Source: Opitutus sp. ER46 | GTDB lineage: Bacteria; Verrucomicrobiota; Verrucomicrobiia; Opitutales; Opitutaceae | Length of the DNA stretch: 64,000 bases | Reading direction: 5' to 3' | Assembly: GCF_003054705.1 (NCBI RefSeq) | Contig: NZ_QAYX01000014.1 | Coordinates: forward strand, 1 to 64,000 | In this document: positions 42,820 through 51,165 of the stretch, in pieces | How positions within the stretch are numbered: position 1 is the first letter of the stretch | How the letters are laid out: every line of letters starts with the position of its first letter | Notes under the pieces: model-generated | The model's database searches: none | Seen by the model: the letters and a program-made list of their open reading frames with translations, nothing else | What the model was told of the DNA's origin: nothing | Made by a program: the position numbers and the translations under genes

Positions 42820-43746
42820 TTAGCGCAGGAATTTGCGCTCGCCGAACCAGTATTCGAGGTCCCGATCCCAGGGCGGCGCGGGTCTGTTGGGTCGGCCGAG
42901 CCCGAGGCCGTGCGGGCCTTTTTCATAGATGTGGAAGGAGAACGGTACCTTGTTGCGACGCAGCGCGGCGACGAAGAGCAGCGAGTTCTCGATCGGCACG
43001 GTGCCATCCTCTTCAGTGCTCCATAGGAAACACGGAGGCGTCTGGGCAGTGACGTTGTTCTCGGCCGACATCTTCGCGATCAGCTCGGGCGATGGGTTGT
43101 CCCCAAGGAGATTCGTCCGCGAGCCACGGTGGGTGTACTCGCCCATGGTAATGACCGGATAACAGAGAATGCCCAGGTCGGGACGCGAACTCTCGCGGTC
43201 GACGGGATCGACTGCGTCGGATTTGCCCGCATCGAACTGCGTGACGAGGGTGGCCGCGAGGTGGCCGCCGGCTGAGGAACCGATAACGCCGATGCGCGCG
43301 GGATCGAGTCCGTCGCGCTTCGCGAAGGAACGGACGAGCCGGAGTCCACGAGCGGCGTCCTGCAGCATCACGGGATGATGGTAGCCGTTCTTTCCCAGGC
43401 GGTACTTGAGCACGTAGGCGGCAACGCCGTGTTTGACGAACCACTCGGCGTAGCCCTTCCCTTCATGGTCGGCGAGATGGGCATAACCGCCGCCAGGGAG
43501 AATAAGGATGGAGGCGCCGTTGCGATTGCCCACCGCCGGCAGGTACACGGTGAGGGTGGGGATGTCTTCTGGTTTCTGCCCGAGGGCGCCTGGGGCGTCG
43601 CCGTCCCAGAGGCGGATGATGGGCGCGGCGGGCGTTTCGGTCGTTGCCGGCTCGTCGCCGCGGGCGATGCCGGAAATGCAGAGGAGCGCGATCGACGACG
43701 ACAGAACCGCCGGTATCGCGCGGAGCGCTGAGGTAAACGGAGGCAT
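42820..43746 (-). CDS. exported alpha/beta-hydrolase, esterase/acetyl-esterase type
   Basis: A 308-aa secreted hydrolase of the BD-FAE/acetyl-xylan-esterase-like type. The signal peptide is ALRAIPAVLSSSIALLCISGIARGD. The oxyanion-hole motif is ILILPGGGYAHLADHEG. The GxSxG nucleophile is Ser158 in RIGVIGSSAGGHLAATL. The acid is probably Asp247 in STEEDGTVPIENS and the His is His279 in YEKGPHGLGLG. It probably removes acetyl or acyl groups from plant polysaccharide. The frame stays open upstream through a non-coding region, so the Met at 43746, directly before the signal peptide, is used. Confidence 0.9.
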   Translation of the reverse strand: MPPFTSALRAIPAVLSSSIALLCISGIARGDEPATTETPAAPIIRLWDGDAPGALGQKPEDIPTLTVYLPAVGNRNGASILILPGGGYAHLADHEGKGYAEWFVKHGVAAYVLKYRLGKNGYHHPVMLQDAARGLRLVRSFAKRDGLDPARIGVIGSSAGGHLAATLVTQFDAGKSDAVDPVDRESSRPDLGILCYPVITMGEYTHRGSRTNLLGDNPSPELIAKMSAENNVTAQTPPCFLWSTEEDGTVPIENSLLFVAALRRNKVPFSFHIYEKGPHGLGLGRPNRPAPPWDRDLEYWFGERKFLR

Positions 43747-43868
43747 GATGGGGAACTCTGGGCCGAACGCGCCGTGCCCGGCAAGGCTTCGCCGCGTGTT
43801 CACGGGCGCGCGAGGCGTAAGACAGCACGCATCTGGCCCCGTCGCCGCGGGAACCGATGCACGAAAAC

Positions 43869-43903
43869 AAAAAGGCTCCGGAAGTTTTGAGGCTTCCGGA
43901 GCC
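43869..43903 (-). terminator. orphan minus-strand terminator upstream of the esterase gene
   Basis: A perfect 11-bp stem, GGCTCCGGAAG (43874-43884) with CTTCCGGAGCC (43893-43903), is followed on the minus strand by TTTTTGTTTTC. No protein gene ends just upstream of it, so it probably closes a non-coding transcript from 43.9-44.6 kb. Confidence 0.85.
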
Positions 43904-45058
43904 AATTTGTGGGGGTGGGCGTTCGCCACGCGCTCTTTCCCGGCGGCACACGCTTGGGCGCTCTCGCTTTCGCGGGCGGTGTGCTTCCCGACGCCACTCT
44001 CCGCGGCATGCGGATGTCTCGGTCTCATGGCGGGACCGTCCTGACCGTTGCCGGTCGGGATCTTTCGAGTGAGGCCTCTTTGCCCGGTTCGGACGCTTCC
44101 TGCCGGAAGCGGCGCGCCGGACCAGGTGCAGATTCGCCTGCAGCATACATTGCGCACCGGCACCTCGGACCGCGAGGACGGCACCGGCTTTTGACCGATC
44201 GTTGGCCTCGCGTTACGGGTCTGACCTCTTACCTCTCAGGTTGCTTTTCGTTTCTGCAGTAGGGCGATCTCGCTTTACGAGCCCGCCCCGGTGAGGAGGT
44301 TTCACGGACTTTGCCAGATCCGCTCGCTCCCCGCTGTCGTGATTCCTTTGCGCGTCCCACCCGCGCGGCGGATGAGACCTTGTGGCGGGGTTGGCCCGCC
44401 TGGAATCGCGACTGCGTTCTGATCAACACAGTAGCAACCCAAACCCTCTGGGGTAACTGCGTCAGCGCACGGGTCGAAACGCCCCGTGGGCCTGACTCGG
44501 CTCGGACGCGGTTTCTAATCACGCCTCGCCGCACAGTTCCTGTTCGTGTGTGAGCTGACCGGACACGACTCCGGCCAGAGGAACTGGTGATATATGCCTC
44601 GCCTCACGCAGATGCATGATGAGGGGAAGGTGGCACCAGCTGCCACCTGCCTTTCCCCGGTTGCCCGGGATTATCCCAGCCGTGCTCGCGGCGTTCATTT
44701 CAGACCGCCGTGCTGCGACTGTTCTATCAAGGAACGGGAGTGAGAGTGTGTGTAACCCTATGGAAATGAAGCTCTTCTTTTGCACAAGTTCCTCACCGGC
44801 TGTGATGGTGAACAACCTGTGAACAGAGATACTCACTGGTTGCTCACATGCCAGCCAGGGATCGGCGCCACCGGTGAGCTGCCAATTGCTTATAAGTTGC
44901 TGGCGAGGTCCGCACGGTGCGCCCCTATGGTGTGCGTACCCGGAGATTGGAGACGGCGCGGTCTGAGCACGAATGCGTGCATTTGGCGAGAGTGTGATGT
45001 GCTGAATGAAAAGTAAAAAAAGAGTGGTAAAGAGAAAGAAAATAGACGTTAAAACGTC
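43904..45058 (-). ncRNA. candidate structured RNA region, no gene recognised
   Basis: About 1.15 kb without a protein-like frame. Strong hairpins on the minus strand: CGC-GAAA-GCG (43965-43974) inside GCACAC/GTGTGC (43946-43951, 43979-43984); GACCG-GCAA-CGGTC (44043-44056); CGCTTCC-GGCA-GGAAGCG (44094-44111); GGGCG..CGCCC with an inner CTCG/CGAG (44262-44288); CACGGG/CCCGTG (44468-44489); and AGGTGGCA/TGCCACCT (44628-44648). A terminator follows at 43869. I tested for tmRNA, RNase P, SRP and 6S signatures by eye and none fit. The part near 45,000 is AT-richer and serves as leader of the RAYT gene. Confidence 0.4.
45045..45058. promoter_or_regulatory. short inverted repeat at the RAYT start
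   Basis: GACGTT and AACGTC, separated by two bases, end directly at the ATG of the transposase gene. It could be an operator or a translational control site; the role is unknown. Confidence 0.4.
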
Positions 45059-46045
45059 ATGGCTCGAAACCGGATCAAAGTCTCGGCGCGGCAGCAGGGA
45101 GCGATCTATCACCTGATGAGTCGGTCTGTGAATGGGGAGCTCAGGCTGGAGGAGGAGGGGCAGGAGCACCTGCGGCAACTGGTGTGGCAGATGGCGGAGT
45201 TTACGGGGATTCGGATCATCGCGTATGCGATCATGGACAACCATTACCATGTGGTGGTTTTCGTGCCGCAGTGGGAGCCGTTGTCGGACGCGGAGCTGCT
45301 CCGCCGTCACGAGTGCCTTTATCCGCATCCCACGAAGCTGCAGGTGGCGAAGCTGGCGGAGATCAAGGCGCAGCTGCCGGGCAACGGGCCGAAGGCGGTG
45401 GCGTGGCGCGCGGCGCTGCAGCGGCAAATGAACGACGTCTCCTCGTTCATGAAGCTGATCAAGGAGCGCTTTGCGATGCGGTACAACCGGCAGCACGAGC
45501 GTTTTGGCCCGGTGTGGTGTGGACGCTTCAAGAGCGTCCTGGTGGAGGACAAACCGCACCTGCTGCAGATTCTGGGACTGTATGTGGATTTGAACCCGGT
45601 GCGCGCCGGGATCGTGGAGGATCCGAAGGACTATCGCTTCTGCGGGTACGCCGAAGCGGTGGCGGGAGGAAAGAAGGCGCAGGAGGGCATCCGCTTTCTG
45701 GTGGGCGGCGAGACCTGGGAGGAGACGCACAGCGCATACCGAAGACTGCTGTTTGCGACTGGAGGAACGGACCGACCGGGGAAGGCATCGATTCCCGCGG
45801 AGCGGGTGAGGGCGGCGCTCGCAAGCGGCGGCACGCTGCCGCTCGCCGTGGTGCTACGGTGTCGGATCCGCTACTTGAGCGACCGGGCGGTGCTGGGGAG
45901 CAGAGCTTTCGTCGAATCGCACCTGGCGGCCTACCGCCAACGCACCGGTGCGGGAAAGCGCATGGTGCCGCGGTGCCTGCCGGCCGTTACGAAGTGGGGC
46001 GATGTTGCTGGCCTGCGCGGTTCACGCTCACCTCTGTTCGGTTAA
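45059..46045 (+). CDS. REP-associated tyrosine transposase (Y1/HUH, RAYT)
   Basis: A 328-aa member of the IS200-like Y1 transposase superfamily in its domesticated, REP-associated form. HUH is seen as His62-Tyr63-His64 in AIMDNHYHVVVFVPQ. The catalytic tyrosine is probably Tyr142 in KERFAMRYNRQHERFGPVWCGRFKSVLVE. The conserved YVDLNPVRAGIVEDPKDYRFCGYAEA follows. These enzymes act as dimers on single-stranded hairpin (REP) DNA. The gene is single copy here and lacks tnpB. GGGGACAGACC repeat clusters lie 0.2-10 kb away on both sides. A 14-bp direct repeat (44259-44272 and 46122-46135) flanks the gene and its leader. Confidence 0.92.
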   Translation: MARNRIKVSARQQGAIYHLMSRSVNGELRLEEEGQEHLRQLVWQMAEFTGIRIIAYAIMDNHYHVVVFVPQWEPLSDAELLRRHECLYPHPTKLQVAKLAEIKAQLPGNGPKAVAWRAALQRQMNDVSSFMKLIKERFAMRYNRQHERFGPVWCGRFKSVLVEDKPHLLQILGLYVDLNPVRAGIVEDPKDYRFCGYAEAVAGGKKAQEGIRFLVGGETWEETHSAYRRLLFATGGTDRPGKASIPAERVRAALASGGTLPLAVVLRCRIRYLSDRAVLGSRAFVESHLAAYRQRTGAGKRMVPRCLPAVTKWGDVAGLRGSRSPLFG

Positions 46046-46267
46046 AGCAACGGTATCCGCCGGCATCGCGATCATCACTGCTCAGCGGCGCGTCCTGAGC
46101 GAATGCGGGCCTGTCTACTGCGTAGGGCGATCTCGGGCCACCTATTGCACGCCCTCTGCAGGTGCGGCAGTGAAATCTGCGTCAGAATGCGTGGAGGACG
46201 TGCCGCCGACTAGGAATCGGCGGTAATCGACTGCTACATTAACCTCGAGCTGCGCGACCGGCACGAG

Positions 46268-46490
46268 ACGTCTGTCCCCTAATTACCCGCTGACGAGACA
46301 GAGAGGTCTGTCCCCTGTTTGGCGTGGTGCGGACGAAGTGTGTGGGGTCTGTCCCCGAACACTGCCTATGAGGTCGGACGTTGATTGAGATCGGGGGTCT
46401 GTCCCCTGATGCCGGGAAATGATCTGGACGCGGAGGCGGAATGTTGGGTGGGCGATGGAAGATGGCTGACGTTAAGGTCTGTCCCCTGAT
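46268..46490. repeat. GGGGACAGACC repeat cluster 3 (TGTCCC orientation)
   Basis: Five copies of GTCTGTCCCC(TAAT/TGAT) at about 46270, 46307, 46350, 46398 and 46477, in the same orientation as cluster 1. It starts 220 bp after the RAYT gene and runs up to the TPR lipoprotein gene, covering most of a 497-bp gap. Confidence 0.9.
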
Positions 46491-46542
46491 TTGGGTGGCG
46501 TGGGTGCTTGTCGGGGCGGGGCGGAGGCGGCATGAACGGAGC

Positions 46543-47790
46543 GTGCGACTCCTTTCTCTGCTTTTGGTCGGGGGGCTATTGGCCGGATGTGCCACCGGAC
46601 CCGAGCGGACGGTTGCCCCTGCGCTTGCGGCTTCGGTCAATGGGGCTCCGCTCGACACCGCCGACCGATTGGTGGCTGAGAACCGCTACGCCGAGGCGGT
46701 TCCGTACTTTGAGGAGTACCTGCGCTTGAACCCCGGCCAAGGCGATGTCGTGGCGCGCTTGGCGAGTGCCCTCTACATGCAGGGTCTGGCTGACTCTGCA
46801 CCCGCCCGCACGCGGTCGCTCAACCGCCGCGCCCGCGAACTCGCCGAGCAAGCGGAGAAACTCGGCACTACAAACCCGATGTCGGCCCTCCTCCTCGCAA
46901 ATATCCGGCCCGACGGCGGTGTGGTCCCCATGCAGAAGGGCGTCCTGTCCGCCCTTCCCGAAGTCGAGGCGCTGCTGCATCAGGGCGAATCAGCGTTCGG
47001 ACGGCGGGACCTGGCCAAGGCGCTCGACTGCTATCAGCGGGCATTTGCACGCGAGCCGACCAACTACGTGGCCGCTCTCTGGACAGGGGATGTCTACTTC
47101 AATCGCGGTGAGTACGAACCTGCGTGTTCGTGGTTTCGCAAGGCTGCCGCGATTGCGCCAGATCGCGAAACGGCGCACCGCTATCTCGGCGACGCGCTCT
47201 TCCGGCTCGGACGTGGCGAGGATGCGTATCAGGAATGGATCACGGCCGTGGTCTGCGACCCCTATTTGAAGCAAACACGACAGCACTTCACCGCCGAGCT
47301 GCGCAGGTCCGCCGAGTCGCGCGGCTACACCATTCCCCGGTTCCCCGCCATGGAGAGCACGCTTGCGGGCGCGGAGATCAAACTGGCCGCCCCCGACGAC
47401 GATCTCGTACTCACGGGCTATAATCTCGCGGCGATCACCTGGCGCGCTACCGAGTTTGATCAGCAGTTCCCCGGCGAAAAGGGGCCGCGCCGTACACTTT
47501 CCGAGGAAATCTCTGCAATCCAGACGATCCTCGAGGTCGCGGAATCCGCGGCCAAGGACGCCGATGCCGCCGCGGCCATCAAGAAGTGGGAGCCGGTGCT
47601 CTCTGGCCTCCAGCGGCTGAAATGCGAAGGACTCCTCGAAGCGTATGTGCTGCTCGAGCGAGCCGATCGCGACCTCGTCAACGATTACCCTGGCTACGCG
47701 GCGCAACACCGGGACGCCATAGAGCGGTATGTTCGCCAATACTGGTGCGGATTGTCCGCCGCGCCGGCTGCCTCCCAGGTAACGCAGTAA
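46543..47790 (+). CDS. TPR-repeat lipoprotein
   Basis: A 415-aa exported lipoprotein. The signal VRLLSLLLVGGLLAGC ends in the lipobox cysteine Cys16. Tetratricopeptide-like helices follow: DRLVAENRYAEAVPYFEEYLRLNPGQGDVVARLASALYMQG, AFGRRDLAKALDCYQRAFAREPTNYVAALWTGDVYFNRGEYEPACSWFRKAAAIAP and ETAHRYLGDALFRLGRGEDAYQEW. The GTG at 46543 is chosen because it begins the lipoprotein signal; the open frame further upstream crosses repeat cluster 3. It is probably an envelope assembly or scaffold protein. The C-terminal half (residues about 270-400) is not recognised. Confidence 0.85.
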   Translation: MRLLSLLLVGGLLAGCATGPERTVAPALAASVNGAPLDTADRLVAENRYAEAVPYFEEYLRLNPGQGDVVARLASALYMQGLADSAPARTRSLNRRARELAEQAEKLGTTNPMSALLLANIRPDGGVVPMQKGVLSALPEVEALLHQGESAFGRRDLAKALDCYQRAFAREPTNYVAALWTGDVYFNRGEYEPACSWFRKAAAIAPDRETAHRYLGDALFRLGRGEDAYQEWITAVVCDPYLKQTRQHFTAELRRSAESRGYTIPRFPAMESTLAGAEIKLAAPDDDLVLTGYNLAAITWRATEFDQQFPGEKGPRRTLSEEISAIQTILEVAESAAKDADAAAAIKKWEPVLSGLQRLKCEGLLEAYVLLERADRDLVNDYPGYAAQHRDAIERYVRQYWCGLSAAPAASQVTQ

Positions 47791-47850
47791 CGGCGGCGTC
47801 ACGCACCCGGCTTGGCCGCCTTTCGCGCCCGGCGTCGCACCTCGCGCTAA

Positions 47851-48993
47851 TCAGGTCGCCTTGGAATCTGACGCTGGCCTGCGCCACGCGCGCACCGCCG
47901 GCCATGCAAAGAGCATCGCGAGGCCCCAGAGCAGCCACCACCAAGGCGCGATTTCCGCCCATTGCGCCTGCAGCGAGTTCATGCGCAGCATGCCCTGCAT
48001 CCCCGCCGTGAACGGCACCAAGCGCGCCAACCACGTCAATGCCGCCGGCATCGACTCCACCGGCCAGCTCATGCCGGCGAGAAACAGGAAAGGAATTGAG
48101 GTGATGAGAAAGAGATGGATCGACGTCTCGCGCCGCGCGCAACAGCCGCTCAGCGCAAACGCAAACAACACGCACGCGAGAACGTACGGGCACAGGAACA
48201 GCCCCAACTGGCCCACGTGCCCTCGCGTCGGTAGATCGTAGATCCACGCGGCCAGGCCGAGATGGAAGACCGCGTGCAGCAGGTACAACGTCGTGAAGGC
48301 AGTAACCGCTCCCGCCACCGCCGCGCCGGTCGCAGCGGGTCCGCCGCCGGTCTGCTCGTGATTTGAGCCGCGCACCAACCCCACGCCCAAGAGCAGCGTT
48401 TGCTGCAGGATGAGCAGAAAGACACCGGGAATCAGGTAGGCTTTATAGCCCTCGCGCGTGTTGCCGACGGGATGCGCGCGCAGCGTAACGGGCAGCGCCG
48501 CCGCTCGCGCCTGGTCCAGGTTCTTACCGCCGGCTGCCAACTGCCGAATTTTCGTGCCTGCATTGAGGGTCGCGGTCACTTCGCCGAATCCTGTCAGCAC
48601 CTGCTTCAACTGCAGGAAATAGGTCGCATCGCCGCCGAACGCGACCGTGGCTTCGCGGCCTCGCAACACGTCAGCCCGGAATTTCGCTGGCACGACAAGA
48701 TAGCCCCGTACCCGTCCGGCGGTTACGGCCGCCTCGGCCGATGCGATCGAATCGAGGTGCTCCGCCACGCGCAGCGTCTCATGCGCGTCGGTGTAACGCA
48801 CCAGCTGCCGGCTGAGGCTGCTCTGGTCGAGGTCGACGACCGCCACGGGCACTCCGCGCACGAGCTCGCGGAGGTAGGGCAGAGGGTAAAACAGCGAGTA
48901 CAGGATTGGCGCCACCACCAGGAGCAATCGTGCGCCTGCATCGGTCAGGATGCGCCGCCAGGTGTCGGACCAGCCATCCAGAAAGGTCCTCAT
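47851..48993 (-). CDS. ABC-2 type transporter permease (distal)
   Basis: A 380-aa membrane permease of the ABC-2 (YhbR/YbhS-like) drug-export type. One N-terminal helix (ARLLLVVAPILYSLFYPLPYLREL) is followed by a ~150-residue periplasmic part (VPVAVVDLDQSSLSRQLVRYTDAHETLRV) and five C-terminal helices (AYLIPGVFLLILQQTLLLGVGL onward; ITSIPFLFLAGMSWPVESMP is the family's conserved FLSG-type loop). It overlaps the neighbouring permease gene by four bases (ATGA at 48990-48993), and the pair probably form a heterodimer. Confidence 0.9.
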   Translation of the reverse strand: MRTFLDGWSDTWRRILTDAGARLLLVVAPILYSLFYPLPYLRELVRGVPVAVVDLDQSSLSRQLVRYTDAHETLRVAEHLDSIASAEAAVTAGRVRGYLVVPAKFRADVLRGREATVAFGGDATYFLQLKQVLTGFGEVTATLNAGTKIRQLAAGGKNLDQARAAALPVTLRAHPVGNTREGYKAYLIPGVFLLILQQTLLLGVGLVRGSNHEQTGGGPAATGAAVAGAVTAFTTLYLLHAVFHLGLAAWIYDLPTRGHVGQLGLFLCPYVLACVLFAFALSGCCARRETSIHLFLITSIPFLFLAGMSWPVESMPAALTWLARLVPFTAGMQGMLRMNSLQAQWAEIAPWWWLLWGLAMLFAWPAVRAWRRPASDSKAT

Positions 48994-50177
48994 CGATGCC
49001 CCCAGTCCGCCGGGTTGCGCGCGCGCCGCGGCAACAGCGCGAAGGCGAGGATCGTGCCGGCAAGCACGTACGCCAGCAGCGCGAACAGCCCCGGCAGCGA
49101 CGACGCGACGGATGCTCCGCGGGCCGTCTGCTCCACCTGGAGCTGCAGGTACGAGGTCAGCGGCAGAAACCGGCCCCACGCCCAGGCCGGCCCCGGCATC
49201 GCATCGAGCGGGAAGGTGATGCCGGCGAACGCCAGCGCCGGTGCGGTGAAAAAGGCCGCGGCGCCGCTTGCCAGCCGGTAGTTCGAGGTCACCAGCACGA
49301 ATGTGGCCCCGAGCGCATAGTACGCGGCGATCATGGCGACAAGCGCCAGCGCCAGCAGTGCGCCGTTGCCGCGAATCGGCCAGCCCACGACGCCGTGCCA
49401 GAACGCGAGCATGCCGAGCCCGAGCGACAGGTGCAGCCCGAATGGCACCGCGAGCTTGCCCGCGAGCGCCAGCCCGCGGCTGCCGCCCGCACTGGCCAAC
49501 CAGTCGGGCGCCGTCCCATCCCGCAACTCCCGCCCGATCGCCCGCACCGCGGCCATCATCGCCGCGATGTGCAGCACGGTGACGCCTAGGGCGGTGACGA
49601 GAAACGGGCCATAATTCATCTGGGGATTGAACAGCATGGTGCGCTGCATCCCGATCGGGTTGAGTCGCAGCAAGGCGATCTCGCGGGTCTCGCCGCGCGC
49701 CAGTCGCCCCTTGGCCTCCACGCTTGTGGCAAACCCCGTGACGGCCGCCTGGAGGTCACGCGCGACGGTGCTCGAGGCGGTAAGAAACTGCGCGTTGTAC
49801 CAAGCCGGGACGTCCGCGGCCCGCCCTTGCTTGAGATCGCGGGCCAGATCCCGCGGTACTTGAACCACCGCGTAAACGTCGCCGCGCCTCAGCGCCGCCC
49901 AACCGTCCTGGGGAGTCACCGGCCGCGCCACGACCCGCAGGCCCGGCGTCGCGTCGAGCCAGCGCACGAGTTGCCGCGACGTTGCGGTCGCATCCTGGTC
50001 GATCACGGCAATCGGGAGGTCGGTGATGACGCTGCGCGCGAAAATCGCCGCGAGAATGACCACACCCGCCAGCGGCAGCCACAACAGGCCCGCCTGCTCG
50101 GCCGGTTGGAGCAGCACCGGCCACTCGCGCCGCAGGCAGCGCCAGAATCCCGGAGCAGGCGTGTCGGCCGCTGCCAT
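48990..50177 (-). CDS. ABC-2 type transporter permease (proximal)
   Basis: The second permease, 395 aa, with the same architecture: a first helix near residues 28-48 (GLLWLPLAGVVILAAIFARSV), a periplasmic domain beginning LPIAVIDQDATATSRQLVRWLDATPGLRVV, and C-terminal helices with FTAPALAFAGITFPLDAMPG. The two permeases are parallel paralogues of about 20-30% visible identity. The gene starts one base after the stop of the HlyD gene and so belongs to the same operon. No ABC ATPase gene lies in the operon. Confidence 0.9.
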   Translation of the reverse strand: MAAADTPAPGFWRCLRREWPVLLQPAEQAGLLWLPLAGVVILAAIFARSVITDLPIAVIDQDATATSRQLVRWLDATPGLRVVARPVTPQDGWAALRRGDVYAVVQVPRDLARDLKQGRAADVPAWYNAQFLTASSTVARDLQAAVTGFATSVEAKGRLARGETREIALLRLNPIGMQRTMLFNPQMNYGPFLVTALGVTVLHIAAMMAAVRAIGRELRDGTAPDWLASAGGSRGLALAGKLAVPFGLHLSLGLGMLAFWHGVVGWPIRGNGALLALALVAMIAAYYALGATFVLVTSNYRLASGAAAFFTAPALAFAGITFPLDAMPGPAWAWGRFLPLTSYLQLQVEQTARGASVASSLPGLFALLAYVLAGTILAFALLPRRARNPADWGHR

Positions 50178-50178
50178 G

Positions 50179-51165
50179 TCAGCGTTTCCAGGGTACGATT
50201 ACGCTCATCCCAGGCCGGAGCCCGGGCGTCGGGGTGACCGGACGCGCGCGGACTTCGAAGGTCTTGAGGTCAAATCCGGCCGAGGTGCTGGTCGCCCGCC
50301 ACGTCGCGAACGCGCCGAGCGCCGCCAGGTAGTCGACCTTGAACGTGACCTCGTGATTTCCGAGCGCGGGGACCCGCCCCGTAAGTTCCGTGCCGATACC
50401 GATCCCGGCGAGGAGGTCTTCGCGAATCTGGAACACCACCCAGCTGTCGTTCAGGTCCACGAGACTCAACACCGGGAACCCGGCGGGCGCGATCTCGCCG
50501 GCATCGAGCAGAAGGCTGGAGACCTCGCCGGCGCGCGGCGCCTTGAGCTGCGTTTCGGCCAGGTAAGCCTCCACCTCGGACACCGCGCCGCCCGCCTGGG
50601 CGGCCACGCCGGCGGCGGCCGCGCGGTCCTCCTCGCGCGCGCCGGCGAGCGCCATCTCGTGCATCGCCTTCGCGCTGGCCGCCGCCGCGCGCGCCGCCTT
50701 GGCCTGGGCCTCGGCCTCGTCGCGGCGCTGCCTTGGGACGACGCCGTCGCGGAAGAGGCGGTCGACCCGGCCGAGCGTGCTGTCCGCGAGTTCCGCGGCG
50801 GCTTGGGCACGGTGCCATTGCTGCTCGGCGGCGCGAATCTCCTCCTGGCGGGCTCCGGTGTCCGCCTTGCGCCGCTGGGCGCCGGCGACGTCCTGTGCCC
50901 CTCTGGCCTGGACGAGCTTGGCGAGGAGTTCGGGGCTCTCGAGGGTGAAGAGGAGCGCGCCCGCCTCGACTTTCTGCCCGAGTTTCACCTCGAGCGTGGC
51001 GACGCGGCCGGGAACCTTGGCGGCGACGTCGATCTCGGTGGCTTCGATTTCGCCTTCGAGCAGGAGCGGCTTGGGGCGGAACGACAGCCAGAGTCCGCCG
51101 GCGAGCAGGCCAACGACCAGGACGACGGCGACGCCGCCGGCGGCAGAGGAACGGGTGAGTTTCAT
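50179..51165 (-). CDS. HlyD-family periplasmic adaptor (membrane fusion protein)
   Basis: A 328-aa adaptor linking the inner-membrane permeases to the TolC-like channel. A membrane anchor lies at residues 9-29 (GGVAVVLVVGLLAGGLWLSF). The lipoyl domain half begins IEATEIDVAAKVPGRVATLEVKLGQKVEAGALLFTLESPEL. A long Ala/Gln/Arg-rich coiled coil spans about residues 95-195, and the second lipoyl half is LKAPRAGEVSSLLLDAGEIAPAGFPVLSLVDL. The barrel domain ends PTPGLRPGMSVIVPWKR. The start at 51165 overlaps the stop of the TolC gene (ATGA). The layout resembles YbhG of E. coli. Confidence 0.92.
   Translation of the reverse strand: MKLTRSSAAGGVAVVLVVGLLAGGLWLSFRPKPLLLEGEIEATEIDVAAKVPGRVATLEVKLGQKVEAGALLFTLESPELLAKLVQARGAQDVAGAQRRKADTGARQEEIRAAEQQWHRAQAAAELADSTLGRVDRLFRDGVVPRQRRDEAEAQAKAARAAAASAKAMHEMALAGAREEDRAAAAGVAAQAGGAVSEVEAYLAETQLKAPRAGEVSSLLLDAGEIAPAGFPVLSLVDLNDSWVVFQIREDLLAGIGIGTELTGRVPALGNHEVTFKVDYLAALGAFATWRATSTSAGFDLKTFEVRARPVTPTPGLRPGMSVIVPWKR

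Noticed and set aside
42820-44184. A 454-codon frame as a longer esterase
   Set aside because: The extra N-terminal part is Arg/Pro-rich, crosses a terminator and RNA-like hairpins, and the signal peptide begins only at 43746.
43904-44560. tmRNA, RNase P, SRP or 6S RNA
   Set aside because: GGCAAAGTCCG and CTCGTAAA segments recall RNase P and tmRNA. But the tag reading frame, the TTCGA T-arm, the ACAGAA and GGTAAGAGC cores and the closing acceptor stem are missing.
44770-44840. DnaA-box-like strings (TGTGAACAA, TGTGAACAG) suggesting an origin
   Set aside because: Only two loose matches, no dnaA, dnaN, gidA or parAB nearby, and no AT-rich unwinding element beside them.
47791-47850. GGCGGC/GCCGCC pair as terminator between the TPR and permease genes
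   Set aside because: The arms are only six bases with a 17-base loop and a three-T tail, too weak to call.
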